Below are positions 8,985-18,372 of a stretch of 64,000 bases of DNA, piece after piece (the first letter of the stretch is position 1; each line of letters starts with the position of its first letter). The notes under the pieces were generated by a model that ran no database searches, was not told the origin of the DNA, and saw nothing but the letters and a program-made list of their open reading frames with translations. The position numbers and the translations under genes are program-made. This DNA is from Caballeronia arationis (GTDB lineage: Bacteria > Pseudomonadota > Gammaproteobacteria > Burkholderiales > Burkholderiaceae), in contig NZ_FCOG02000007.1 of assembly GCF_001544975.2 (NCBI RefSeq), forward strand, positions 62,001 through 126,000, in the 5' to 3' direction.

Positions 8985-9875
8985 ATGAAGCGGCCGCCAC
9001 TCGCGTGCCTCGTTTCGCTTTGCCTTGCCGCGTGCGGGTTGCCCGGGCCATCTGCGCCGCAGACGATAACGCTCGACGGTGCGCCGAACGGTGTCGCGGT
9101 CCGGCAGGCGGACGGCACGATCTACGTCACCGACGATACTTCGAATGCCATCCTCGCCTCGTCCGACGGCGTCCGTTTCAGCACCCGTGCGACGATTCCG
9201 GACACCGCCGGCGAGCGCCACAGCCTGAGCCAGATCGCGACCGGCGCGGGCGGCGAACTGTTCGTCGAGCGCTTCGGGTTCGGCAAGTCGAGCGCGATCT
9301 TCCGCGTCGATGCCGCTGGCCGCGTCACGCTTGCGAGCAACACCCATCCGGAGCGCAGGCGTCTCGGCCTCGTCGTGCTGAGCGGGACGCAACTCCTTTC
9401 GAGCTGGTTCCAGAAGCAGGGCGACGAACCGGCACAAGGAGGAGTGAGCCTCGTCAGCCTCGATCCGTCGAAGAATATCGCAACCGAACGCGATCTCGTC
9501 GTCGGGCTTGGCAAGCCGGTGGGCATCGCAGTCGCGGGCGACACGCTCTACATCACCGATCAGACGAATGACCGCATCGTGAGAACGGCCTTGCGCGCGG
9601 CGTTGGCGGCTCCGTCGCTCGTGACGGCCGATGTCTTCGCACAGGTGACGGCGCCGGACCTGCTCGCCGCGTCGCCGGACGGCACGCTATACACGAAATG
9701 CGGCCAGCACGCGCTGTGCCGCTTTTCGGCGACGGGGCACTCAACCGTCGTCGCCGACGATTTCGACGAGCCGCGCGGCGTCGCCGTCGATGCCGCGAAG
9801 AAGCGGATTATCGCGGTGGACCGGGCGCGCGGGTCCGCCCGTCCGAGCCGTCTGCGCGTGCTGCCGATGGACTGA
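8985..9875 (+). CDS. beta-propeller lipoprotein (NHL/SMP-30-like)
   Basis: A 296-residue predicted lipoprotein. The signal peptide ends in the lipobox LAAC with the acylated Cys at residue 17. The rest is a series of blades with short repeats such as GVAVRQADGTIYVTDD, GIAVAGDTLYITDQTNDRI and GVAVDAAKKRIIAVD, typical of NHL or SMP-30/gluconolactonase-like propellers. No catalytic residues can be assigned, so it may bind a ligand or protein rather than act as an enzyme. It is divergent from the molybdenum gene pair and shares the intergenic region that holds Mo box 1. Confidence 0.75.
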   Translation: MKRPPLACLVSLCLAACGLPGPSAPQTITLDGAPNGVAVRQADGTIYVTDDTSNAILASSDGVRFSTRATIPDTAGERHSLSQIATGAGGELFVERFGFGKSSAIFRVDAAGRVTLASNTHPERRRLGLVVLSGTQLLSSWFQKQGDEPAQGGVSLVSLDPSKNIATERDLVVGLGKPVGIAVAGDTLYITDQTNDRIVRTALRAALAAPSLVTADVFAQVTAPDLLAASPDGTLYTKCGQHALCRFSATGHSTVVADDFDEPRGVAVDAAKKRIIAVDRARGSARPSRLRVLPMD

Positions 9876-9889
9876 GCGCGCGCGCCAGC

Positions 9890-10309
9890 TTAATCCACCG
9901 CGATGATCACGCTCGACGCCTTGATGACCGCGCTGGCCGGCGTGCCGTTGGCGAGGCCGAGGCGCGTGGCGCTGTCGTTGGTGATGATGGCGGCGATCTG
10001 CAGTCCGCCTGCGGAAATCGTGACTTCGGTGTTGATCGCGCCCGTCTTGACGCTCGCGACGGTGCCGGTGAGCACGTTGCGTGCCGAAATCTTGGCGGGA
10101 TCGCTGTCCACCATGACGAGCACCGACGACGCCTTGATGAGCGCCGACGCCTTCCCGCCGACCGCGAGCCCGAGCGACTTCGTGCTTTCCTGCGTGACGA
10201 CCGCGACGAGCGTCGCGCCGTCGACCTTCAGCGTGATTTCGTCGTTGACCGCGCCGGACTTGATACCGGTGATTTCGCCTGAGAAATGATTGCGTGCGCT
10301 GGTTTTCAT
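9890..10309 (-). CDS. molbindin with two Mop/TOBE domains
   Basis: A 139-residue protein made of two Mop (TOBE) domains in tandem, about residues 1-68 and 72-139. Each carries the family pattern SARN-x-hydrophobic-G, GA(V/I)N-E-T, S-x-x-LGL-G and IKASSV. Mop domains bind molybdate or tungstate oxyanions, usually as oligomers, and the same pair of domains forms the sensor part of full-length ModE. No DNA-binding or ABC domain is attached, so it is a free molybdate-binding protein for storage or sensing. No ModE box is visible just upstream. Convergent with the propeller lipoprotein gene. Confidence 0.93.
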   Translation of the reverse strand: MKTSARNHFSGEITGIKSGAVNDEITLKVDGATLVAVVTQESTKSLGLAVGGKASALIKASSVLVMVDSDPAKISARNVLTGTVASVKTGAINTEVTISAGGLQIAAIITNDSATRLGLANGTPASAVIKASSVIIAVD

Positions 10310-10529
10310 GACGTTGTTCTCCGTGGTTGTGGTTCGAATCCCGGCAACTTTACCGCATCTGCAGGCGCGGCTTTCCCCGTGACGATGCGGCTAAGATGTG
10401 ACGCAGGCGCAGGCAACCATCTTGCGATACTGTCGCGAACCGAACCGGAAGATCGCGTCTGCGACTTCCTGATTCATGCGTGGCGCGCGAAGCCCGGCGC
10501 CAATCCGATAAAAACGTCAGAGGCGTGGA

Positions 10530-11924
10530 ATGGATGGTCTCGAAGAAAAAATGACGCAATCGCTGCAATTCAGGCTCTCGCTGTGGCTCGCGGCGGCGAT
10601 TCTCGCGAGCGCACTCGCCGCCGGCGTGTTTTCGTTCGCGGCGGCGTTTCACGAAGCCAACCTGATCCAGGACACCCAGTTGCACGAAGTCGCGTCGCTC
10701 GTGACGAGCCACAACGTCGACGAAATGGCACATGGCTCCGCTCGCTACGTGCCGACCCAGGAGCCGGAGGCGAAGGTGGTCGTCGAGCGCATTCCCGAGC
10801 GCGACGCCCTGCAAGGCACGTATTTCAGGCTCGCGCATTCGCTCGGCGACGGCATCCATACGGTGACGATCGGCGGTCTCGAATGGCGCGTGATCGTGAA
10901 GACGCTCGACGCCGATACGCGCATCGCTGTCGGCCAGCAGACGCGGGATCGCGACGAGATCGCGCGCAACAGCGCCGCCGCGACGCTGATTCCGTTCATC
11001 GTGCTGGTGCCGGTGCTGCTCGCCATCGTCGCGGTGCTGGTGCGGCGCACGTTCCGGCCGCTCGCGCGGCTCGCGGCCGAACTCGACAACCGCAACGCCA
11101 ACGACCTGTCGCCGGTCGCGGACACGGCAGGCGTTCGTCTGCCGACCGAAATCACGCCCTTCGTCGTGGCGAACAACCGGCTGCTCGCGCGCGTCGCGCA
11201 TGCCGTCGAAGTGCAGCGCCGGTTCGTTGCCGATGCCGCGCACGAACTGCGTTCGCCGCTCACGGCGCTCTCGCTCTACGCGGAGCGGCTCGAAGCGGCG
11301 GAATTGTCGGTGCCGGCGCGCGAGCGGCTCGCTACGCTGCGCCAGGCCATCGCGCGCACGCGGGCGCTCCTCGAACAGTTGCTGACCCTCGCGCGCGTGC
11401 AGGATGTCGCCGATGCGAAAGTCGGGCCGGTGCCCGTCGCGGCCGTGTTCAGGCAGATCCTCGAAGATCTGGTCCCGATCGCGCAGGCCCGCAAGCTCGA
11501 CATCGGCGTGGTGGGCGACGCGGCGGCCGTCGTGGAAACGAGCGAGCCGGATCTCGCGACGATGCTGAAGAACCTCATCGACAACGCAATCCGCTACACG
11601 CCGCCGGGCGGCCGCATCGACCTGTCGGTGCGTGTCGATCAGGGCGCGACGTCGATCTTCATCGACGATACCGGCCCCGGCATTCCTGAGAGCGAACGCG
11701 AGCGCGTGTTCGACCGCTTCTATCGCGTGCTCGGCAGCGGGCAGTCGGGCTCCGGGCTCGGGCTGTCGATCGTGCAGACGATCGCGGCGCGGCTCGGCGC
11801 CAGCGTGACGCTCGGCAACGCGCCGTGGCCTTCGGGCGCGACGGGACTGCGCGTGGCGGTCGTTTTCCCGGCCACGGCGAAGCCCCGCCCGGCGCGAACG
11901 CAGCCGCTCGCGACGAGCACGTGA
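10530..11924 (+). CDS. orphan sensor histidine kinase
   Basis: A 464-residue membrane sensor kinase. Membrane segments lie near residues 15-40 and 150-172 with a periplasmic domain between them. The phospho-acceptor His238 is in AAHELRSPLTAL, the N box is LIDNAIRYTPPGG, and the G boxes are DDTGPGIP and GSGLGLSIV, so the kinase should be active. The start at 10530 has GAGG nearby; ATG at 10551 is also possible. It resembles QseC/PmrB-type kinases, which normally follow a response-regulator gene, but its upstream neighbour is the divergent molbindin and its downstream neighbour a hydrolase, so it has no adjacent partner. Confidence 0.9.
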   Translation: MDGLEEKMTQSLQFRLSLWLAAAILASALAAGVFSFAAAFHEANLIQDTQLHEVASLVTSHNVDEMAHGSARYVPTQEPEAKVVVERIPERDALQGTYFRLAHSLGDGIHTVTIGGLEWRVIVKTLDADTRIAVGQQTRDRDEIARNSAAATLIPFIVLVPVLLAIVAVLVRRTFRPLARLAAELDNRNANDLSPVADTAGVRLPTEITPFVVANNRLLARVAHAVEVQRRFVADAAHELRSPLTALSLYAERLEAAELSVPARERLATLRQAIARTRALLEQLLTLARVQDVADAKVGPVPVAAVFRQILEDLVPIAQARKLDIGVVGDAAAVVETSEPDLATMLKNLIDNAIRYTPPGGRIDLSVRVDQGATSIFIDDTGPGIPESERERVFDRFYRVLGSGQSGSGLGLSIVQTIAARLGASVTLGNAPWPSGATGLRVAVVFPATAKPRPARTQPLATST

Positions 11925-12036
11925 GACGAATCCGGCGCTTGCCTGTGGTCCGCGCGCCGGGCACGTGCAAACGCGCGCGGCGCATTTCGGGCACAGTGCA
12001 GGCAATCGACGCGTTCTTTCCCGACTAATCGCCCCG

Positions 12037-13173
12037 ATGCGCTTCTCACTCTCCTCGCTGATGCTCGGCGCGCTGCTCTCGGCGTGCGTCGGCACGCCTG
12101 CACAGACCGCGAGCCAGCGTCCGGCCGCGATCCTCGCCAATACGCGCCCGCCGCTGCATCACGCGCGCCATACGGCGTCCGGCTACGTGAACAACTACGG
12201 CGACCTGCCGCACGAATCGTTTCTGAAGTGGCGCTGGGAACGCTGGACGCAGGGCCTGCCGAAGCCGCCCGCCAACGGCTACCGGTTTCCGGTCGACCGT
12301 CCCGATGTCGCGTGGCTCAAGGCGAACCGCAGCGCCGACACGCTCACCTGGATCGGCCACGCGAGCGCGCTCGTGCAGCTCGACGGCGTGAACGTGCTGA
12401 CCGACCCGATGTTTTCGCACCGCGCGTCGCCGGTGTCGTTCGCCGGTCCCGAGCGCAAGGTGCCCGCGGCGCTATCGATTGGGGAGTTGCCGCACATCGA
12501 CGTCGTGCTGATCTCGCACAACCACTACGACCACCTCGATACCGCGAGCGTGCAGGCGCTCAACGCGCAGCCGGGCGGGCCGCCGCTCTTTCTCGTGCCG
12601 CTCGGCATCAAGGCGTGGATGGCGGACGAGGGCATTACGAACGTAGAGGAACTCGACTGGGGCGACGAGACGCGCGCCGCCGGGCTCGACGTCTGGTTCG
12701 TGCCGAGCCAGCACTGGTCGGCGCGCGGCCTGACCGACCGCGCCAAGACGCTATGGGGCGGCTGGGTCGTGAAGACGCCGCAGGGCGCGGCGCGCCCCTT
12801 CTCGTTCTGCTTCGTGGGGGATACGGGTTACTCGAAGGACTTCAGCGACATCGGCGAGGCATTCGGCGGCGTGGACCTTGCGCTGATTCCGATCGGCGAA
12901 TACGCGCCGCGCTGGTTCATGCACGCGCAGCACGTCGATCCCGACGAAGCGGTGCGCGTCTTCCGCGATCTGCGGGCGAAGCGCGCGATCGGCATTCACT
13001 GGGGCACGTTCGAACTCGCCGACGACCCGCTCGACGAGCCGCCGCGCCTGCTCGCCGATGCGGTCGCGAAGGCGGGTCTTGCGCCGGATGCGTTCACCGT
13101 GCTGCGGCACGGGCAGACGATCCGGCTAAGAAGCGAAGGCGCGTCTTCGCACGCGTCTGCGCCGGAACGCTGA
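12037..13173 (+). CDS. metallo-beta-lactamase-fold lipoprotein (NAPE-PLD/UlaG-like)
   Basis: A 378-residue hydrolase of the metallo-beta-lactamase fold. The signal peptide carries the lipobox LLSAC, so it is probably a lipoprotein. The metal motif is HNHYDHLD, preceded by LTWIGHASALVQLDGVNVLTD and followed by FVGDTGYS and a conserved HWGTFEL, an arrangement of the NAPE-hydrolysing phospholipase D/UlaG branch. The likely reaction is hydrolysis of a phosphodiester or lactone, but the substrate is unknown. The start at 12037 gives the signal peptide directly. It follows the kinase gene by 112 bases and converges on the diguanylate cyclase gene. Confidence 0.87.
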   Translation: MRFSLSSLMLGALLSACVGTPAQTASQRPAAILANTRPPLHHARHTASGYVNNYGDLPHESFLKWRWERWTQGLPKPPANGYRFPVDRPDVAWLKANRSADTLTWIGHASALVQLDGVNVLTDPMFSHRASPVSFAGPERKVPAALSIGELPHIDVVLISHNHYDHLDTASVQALNAQPGGPPLFLVPLGIKAWMADEGITNVEELDWGDETRAAGLDVWFVPSQHWSARGLTDRAKTLWGGWVVKTPQGAARPFSFCFVGDTGYSKDFSDIGEAFGGVDLALIPIGEYAPRWFMHAQHVDPDEAVRVFRDLRAKRAIGIHWGTFELADDPLDEPPRLLADAVAKAGLAPDAFTVLRHGQTIRLRSEGASSHASAPER

Positions 13174-13177
13174 TCGC

Positions 13178-14197
13178 TCACCGCGACCGAAGCGCCGGGC
13201 GATCGATCGCCGCGATGCAGTCACGGCCGTTGTCCTTCGCGTTATAGAGCTGCGCATCGACGAGATTGACGAAGCCGGTCGGATCGAGGTCGTGCGACGG
13301 GACGATCGTACCCACGCCGAAGCTCGCGGTCACGACCTGCCGGTACGGCGAGCGCTCGTGCGCGATCTGCGCCTCCGCGATCAGGTTGCGGCAACGTTCC
13401 GCGACGCGCATCGCGGCGTCGGCAGGCGTGTTCGGCAGCACGAGCACGAATTCCTCGCCGCCGAAGCGCGCGAGAAAGTCGCCGCGCCGCAGACCTTCGC
13501 CCAGAATCCCGCCGACGCGCTTCAGACACTCGTCGCCCTGTACGTGGCCGTAGTAATCGTTGTACGACTTGAAGAAATCGATGTCGATCATCACGAGCGA
13601 CAGCGCCGCGCCGACCGCCAGTGCCGCGTCCCATTCGCGCTTCAGCACGATGTCGAACATGCGACGGTTGCCGGTTCCAGTCAGACCGTCCTTGAACGAC
13701 AGCTCTTCCAGTTCCCGCTGCAGCCGCGCGACTTTTTCCTCGGTGCGCTTGCGCTCGCTGATGTCGAACATGAAACCCACGAGCGCCTTTACCGCGCCGT
13801 GCTCGTCGCGCACCACGTGCACGACGTCGCGCAGCCACACATAGTCGCCGCTGCTTGTCAGTGCGCGATAGTCGGCTTCGTGGTCCACGCCCGCCGTCGA
13901 CTGCGACACGCAGAATTCGACGACTTGCGCGCGGTCGTCCGGATGCATGCGCTCGGCCCAGTCCTGCACGGTCTTCCAGGTCGACGGCGCCCAGCCGAGC
14001 AGCGCTTCGATCTGCGGGCCGATGTACTCGAACTCCATCGTGTGCCAGTCGATCTTCCACGGAATGGCGCGCGTGGATTCGAGCAGCGTCCTGTAGACCG
14101 CGGCACCGTGCTCCATGTCGGAGCGGGCGCTCAACGCCTCATCGTGACGGAGGAATTGCGCGCCGAGCACGGCGTCGCTGACTGCGTTGTCGTTCAT
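13178..14197 (-). CDS. PAS-GGDEF diguanylate cyclase
   Basis: Makes cyclic di-GMP from two GTP, which usually favours biofilm over motility. It has 339 residues: a PAS/PAC sensor at about 33-150 (ending DISERKRTEEKV), a short coiled linker, and a GGDEF domain at about 165-330. The active site GGEEF is at 246-250, and the product-inhibition site RxxD (Arg237-Asp240) sits five residues before it, so the enzyme should be active and feedback-controlled. There are no membrane segments, so the PAS domain reads a cytoplasmic signal. The gene stands alone. Confidence 0.93.
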   Translation of the reverse strand: MNDNAVSDAVLGAQFLRHDEALSARSDMEHGAAVYRTLLESTRAIPWKIDWHTMEFEYIGPQIEALLGWAPSTWKTVQDWAERMHPDDRAQVVEFCVSQSTAGVDHEADYRALTSSGDYVWLRDVVHVVRDEHGAVKALVGFMFDISERKRTEEKVARLQRELEELSFKDGLTGTGNRRMFDIVLKREWDAALAVGAALSLVMIDIDFFKSYNDYYGHVQGDECLKRVGGILGEGLRRGDFLARFGGEEFVLVLPNTPADAAMRVAERCRNLIAEAQIAHERSPYRQVVTASFGVGTIVPSHDLDPTGFVNLVDAQLYNAKDNGRDCIAAIDRPALRSR

Positions 14198-14298
14198 GAA
14201 CCGGCCTTTGCTGTGAGTTCTCCCCGACGTTTACGGCAGCGCGCCGGAAAGCTTGAGCAAAGGCCAGTATCGAGGCAACCCCGCGGCGCAACCTCGCC

Positions 14299-15021
14299 TC
14301 AGTTCGACACGTTCGCAACCAGCACCGCCTTGTCGCGATACAGGTCCGGGAACATCTGCTTCAGATAGTCGATCTTCGGCAGGTCGTTGATCGCGATGTA
14401 GCCACTGTCCGGATGCAGCGTCAGGTAGTTCTGGTGATAGTTCTCGGCGGGATAGAAGCCCTTGAAGTCCTCGACGCGCGTGACGATCTTGCCGTGAAAC
14501 GCGTGCGATGCATCGAGCTGCGCGATGTACGCGTTTGCGACGGTGCGCTGCTCCGCGTTGAGCGGAAACACGGCCGAGCGGTACTGCGTGCCGTGATCGG
14601 GCCCCTGGTAGTTCAGTTCGGTCGGATTGTGCGCGACCGAGAAGAACACCTGCAGCAGCCGCCCGTAGCTGATCTGGGCGGGATCGTAGGTGACCTGCAC
14701 GGACTCGGCATGGCCCGTATCGCCTTCGCTCACGACTTCGTAGTGCGCCGTATTCGCCGCGCCGCCCGAATAGCCGGATACCACCTGCTTCACGCCGCGC
14801 ACGTGCTGGAACACGCCCTGCACGCCCCAGAAGCAGCCGCCCGCGAACACGGCGGTGGCCGTGTGGGTCGCGCTGACGCGCTCGTCCTGCGCGGGCGGGG
14901 CGATTTTCGTCGCCTCTTCGGTCGAATTGGCGACGCGCTGCAGCGCGAACACGCTGACGACGAGCATCGCTGCGCCCGCTGCCTTGAACCACGGTTTGCG
15001 AGCCTGAAATTGAGTCGACAT
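14299..15021 (-). CDS. msrA: exported peptide methionine-S-sulfoxide reductase MsrA
   Basis: Reduces the S form of methionine sulfoxide in proteins. Catalytic Cys63 is in the signature GGCFWG, and the family stretches SGYSGG and YRSAVF are present. An N-terminal hydrophobic segment near residues 13-28 acts as a signal peptide or anchor and places the enzyme in the periplasm, unlike the common cytoplasmic MsrA. A GGAG five bases before the ATG at 15021 sets the start. It is the last gene of the msrB-dipZ-msrA operon, 52 bases after dipZ, so electrons probably come from DipZ. Confidence 0.93.
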   Translation of the reverse strand: MSTQFQARKPWFKAAGAAMLVVSVFALQRVANSTEEATKIAPPAQDERVSATHTATAVFAGGCFWGVQGVFQHVRGVKQVVSGYSGGAANTAHYEVVSEGDTGHAESVQVTYDPAQISYGRLLQVFFSVAHNPTELNYQGPDHGTQYRSAVFPLNAEQRTVANAYIAQLDASHAFHGKIVTRVEDFKGFYPAENYHQNYLTLHPDSGYIAINDLPKIDYLKQMFPDLYRDKAVLVANVSN

Positions 15022-15073
15022 TGCCACTCCTTCAAATTTGACGGGTTGTGCCGGTTCGCCTGGCGAAAGCGGA

Positions 15074-16933
15074 TCAGCCGAACGTGAAGGCGTAAGCCGC
15101 GACGCCCGCGTCCAGAAATTCGATGCTGAAAGTATGATCCTCGATCGGGCCCGACTGGCGCACGAGCTGATAAAGGCGTTCTTCGGTGACCGTGCCGCTG
15201 CCGTCGGCGGCGACGTCGGTGCCGTGCGCGTCGCCGGGGGCTGCGCCGTCGATACTCACGCGAAAGCGCACCGGCTTGCCGTCCGGCGACGGCCCGAGCA
15301 CGAGATGCAGGTCGCGCGCGTGAAAGCGATAGACGATGCGGCCCGCATTCGTGGCAAGCGTCGCGCGCTCGCCGCCGACGCGCCACGCGCCGGCGAGCCC
15401 CCAGTCGTTGACCGCAAGCTGCGCGGGGGCGGCGTAGTCGTGCACGCGGTCGCGCGCCTCGCCGCCGGGCGACGCGAAATGCTCGGCGCGCTCGTAGCCG
15501 AGATAGGTTTCGGGCGAGCGCACGTCGGCCATGTCGGCGGCGGCCTGCACGCCTTGCGCGTTTTGCGCGCCGTCATTCATCAGACCGGTGGCGACTTTCG
15601 CGACTCCGCCGTGGCCCGCTTCGGCAAGCAGCTGCTGGATCACCTTCTCCGATTCCGCGTAGTTGCCCTCGCCGAAATGGTGATAGCGGATCTGCCCCTG
15701 TGCATCGACGAAGTAGTGCGCCGGCCAGTACTGGTTGTCGAGCGCGCGCCAGATCGCGAAGTTGTTGTCGATCGCAACCGGATAGTCGATGCCGAGATCG
15801 CGCGTCGCCTTCTTCACGTTGTCGATATTGCGCTCGAACGCGAATTCAGGCGCGTGCACGCCGATCACGACGAGCCCCTGATCGCGGTATTTCTGCGCCC
15901 ACGCCTTCACGTACGGCAGCGTGCGCAGGCAGTTGATGCAGGAATAGGTCCAGACGTCGACGAGCACGACCTTGCCGCGCAGCGCTTCGGCCGTCAGCGG
16001 CGGCGAGTTGATCCACTCCACGGCGCCTGATAGCGACGGCAGCTTGCCTTCGACCGGCAGCGCCGGTTCCGCGGCGGTGCTCGCGCGCATCATGCCTTGC
16101 GTCGCAGGCGTTTCATGCGTCGCGGAGGAGTCGGCGGCCGGGGCAGCCGGCGCGCCTGCCGTCTGCGCGGGCTTCATCCGTGAGCCGCCGCCGAAGCGGT
16201 CGACGAGTTGCTGCTCGATGCCGCTCGTCGCCACGGTCGAGACGCGGGCGAGCACGCCGGTGTCGAAGCCGAGGGCAATCGCCACGACGCCCGCGAGCAT
16301 CGCCGCGCCGATGCCGCGCCGGACCCATTCGCCCGCGCCGAGCGAGCGCTTCATCGCCGTGAACACCCGGCCGCCGATCAGGAGCGCGACCGCGAGCGAG
16401 GTCGCCGCGCCCGCCGCGTAGGCGACGAGCAGGAGCGTCGTGCCCGCGCTAGCGCCGCGCAGCGCGGCGCCGGTCAGCACGAGGCCGAGAATCGGGCCGG
16501 CGCAGGGCGCCCACAGCAGCCCGGTCGCGATGCCGAGCAGGAACGAAGACCCGAACGACGACATGAATGACGACTCGCCGCCCGCTGCCGTACCGTCGCG
16601 CTGCGCGAAATTCGACAGCCGGTTGCCCGCGTTCACGAGCGGGCGCATCAGGCGCTCGGCGAAATCCGGCAGCAAGAGCGTCAGGCCGAACACGGCGAGC
16701 AGCGCGATGGCGACCCAGCGCCCGTACTGGTTCGCCTGCGTGACCCAGCCGCCGCCGACGGCGGCGAGCGTCGCGACGAGCGCGAACGTAAGCGACATGC
16801 CCGCGAGCAGCGGCAGGCCGTTGCGCACGAAAGGCTTGTCGGCGCGGGCGAACACGAACGGCAGCACCGGCAGGATGCAGGGGCTGAGAATCGTGAGCGC
16901 GCCGCCCAGATAGGCAAGGACGATGAGTAACAT
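15074..16933 (-). CDS. dipZ: DipZ: CcdA-type membrane domain fused to thioredoxin
   Basis: Carries electrons across the inner membrane to periplasmic proteins. It has 619 residues. Residues 1-225 are a CcdA/DsbD-type membrane domain with the two redox cysteines Cys19 (SPCILP) and Cys144 (APCAGP). An Ala/Pro linker follows. A thioredoxin-like domain starts near 300, with the CINC active site at Cys332 and Cys335. A C-terminal beta-rich domain, about 475-619, is typical of DipZ. Its place between msrB and msrA suggests that it recycles both exported sulfoxide reductases in place of DsbD (inference). Confidence 0.92.
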   Translation of the reverse strand: MLLIVLAYLGGALTILSPCILPVLPFVFARADKPFVRNGLPLLAGMSLTFALVATLAAVGGGWVTQANQYGRWVAIALLAVFGLTLLLPDFAERLMRPLVNAGNRLSNFAQRDGTAAGGESSFMSSFGSSFLLGIATGLLWAPCAGPILGLVLTGAALRGASAGTTLLLVAYAAGAATSLAVALLIGGRVFTAMKRSLGAGEWVRRGIGAAMLAGVVAIALGFDTGVLARVSTVATSGIEQQLVDRFGGGSRMKPAQTAGAPAAPAADSSATHETPATQGMMRASTAAEPALPVEGKLPSLSGAVEWINSPPLTAEALRGKVVLVDVWTYSCINCLRTLPYVKAWAQKYRDQGLVVIGVHAPEFAFERNIDNVKKATRDLGIDYPVAIDNNFAIWRALDNQYWPAHYFVDAQGQIRYHHFGEGNYAESEKVIQQLLAEAGHGGVAKVATGLMNDGAQNAQGVQAAADMADVRSPETYLGYERAEHFASPGGEARDRVHDYAAPAQLAVNDWGLAGAWRVGGERATLATNAGRIVYRFHARDLHLVLGPSPDGKPVRFRVSIDGAAPGDAHGTDVAADGSGTVTEERLYQLVRQSGPIEDHTFSIEFLDAGVAAYAFTFG

Positions 16934-16970
16934 GTTCGTGTGGAGGTTCAGTCTGAGGAATGGCAGCGCG

Positions 16971-17465
<495 letters not shown>

Positions 17466-17526
17466 GATGTGCTCCTCGATCCATTTCGTGTAGACGCATG
17501 ATCGGGCGCGCACGGTGTCGAAGTCC

Positions 17527-17551
17527 TCACGAAAAGTTAAATTAATCGTGA
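17527..17551. promoter_or_regulatory. inverted repeat between msrB and the response-regulator gene
   Basis: TCACGA, 13 bases of AT-rich sequence, then TCGTGA: a perfect six-base inverted repeat midway between the two divergent starts. It could be an operator for the response regulator controlling both sides. Confidence 0.4.
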
Positions 17552-17646
17552 TACCTGGCGGCGCGGATTTTTTGCACAATGACGGGGCAGCCACGGTGCC
17601 CGTCCGGACCACGGCCGCTTTCGAACCGAAGGGAAACCGGCATCGC

Positions 17647-18372
17647 ATGGAACAACCGAAGCGCATCTTGATCGTCGAGGACGACGTCCACATCGCCGAT
17701 GTCCTCAGCCTGCACCTGCGCGACGAGCGCTACGAAGTCGTGCATTCCGCCGACGGCGCGGAAGGCCTGCGCCTGCTCGAACAGGGCGGCTGGGACGCGC
17801 TGATCCTCGACCTGATGCTGCCGGGCGTCGACGGCCTCGAAATCTGCCGCCGCGCCCGCGCGATGACCCGCTATACGCCGATCATCATCACGAGCGCGCG
17901 CTCGAGCGAGGTGCATCGCATCCTCGGTCTCGAACTCGGCGCCGACGACTATCTGGCGAAGCCGTTTTCCGTGCTCGAACTGGTCGCGCGGGTAAAGGCG
18001 CTCTTGCGCCGCGTCGACGCGGTCGCGAAGGACCAGCGGCTCGATGCCGGGCAGCTCGACGTGGCCGGCATTTCCATCGATCCGATCGCGCGGGAGGCGT
18101 CGGTGGACGGGCAGCGCATCGAGCTGACGCCGCGCGAGTTCGACCTGCTGTATCACTTCGCGCGGCATCCGGGCAAAGTGTTCTCGCGCATGGACCTGCT
18201 CAACGCGGTGTGGGGTTACAGCCACGAAGGCTACGAACACACCGTCAATACCCATATCAACCGGCTGCGCGCGAAGGTCGAGGCGGACGCGTCGGAGCCG
18301 CGCCGCATTCTCACGGTCTGGGGCCACGGCTACAAGCTCGCAGCCGACGCAACACCCGGAGAGGCGCCGTGA
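17647..18372 (+). CDS. OmpR-family response regulator
   Basis: A 241-residue DNA-binding response regulator. The receiver domain has the acidic pair EDD at 11-13, the phospho-acceptor Asp55 in LILDLMLPG and Lys105 in AKPF. The C-terminal winged helix has the family stretch LTPREFDLLYHFARHPGKVFSR. The start is ATG at 17647 (MEQPKRI); the open frame upstream has no family-like sequence. The sensor kinase gene overlaps its stop codon, so the two form one operon. It faces the msrB-dipZ-msrA operon and may control it (inference). Confidence 0.94.
   Translation: MEQPKRILIVEDDVHIADVLSLHLRDERYEVVHSADGAEGLRLLEQGGWDALILDLMLPGVDGLEICRRARAMTRYTPIIITSARSSEVHRILGLELGADDYLAKPFSVLELVARVKALLRRVDAVAKDQRLDAGQLDVAGISIDPIAREASVDGQRIELTPREFDLLYHFARHPGKVFSRMDLLNAVWGYSHEGYEHTVNTHINRLRAKVEADASEPRRILTVWGHGYKLAADATPGEAP

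Noticed and set aside
13239..13264. CGTTATAG sequence resembling a ModE half-site
   Set aside because: The second arm does not match, and it lies inside the diguanylate cyclase gene.
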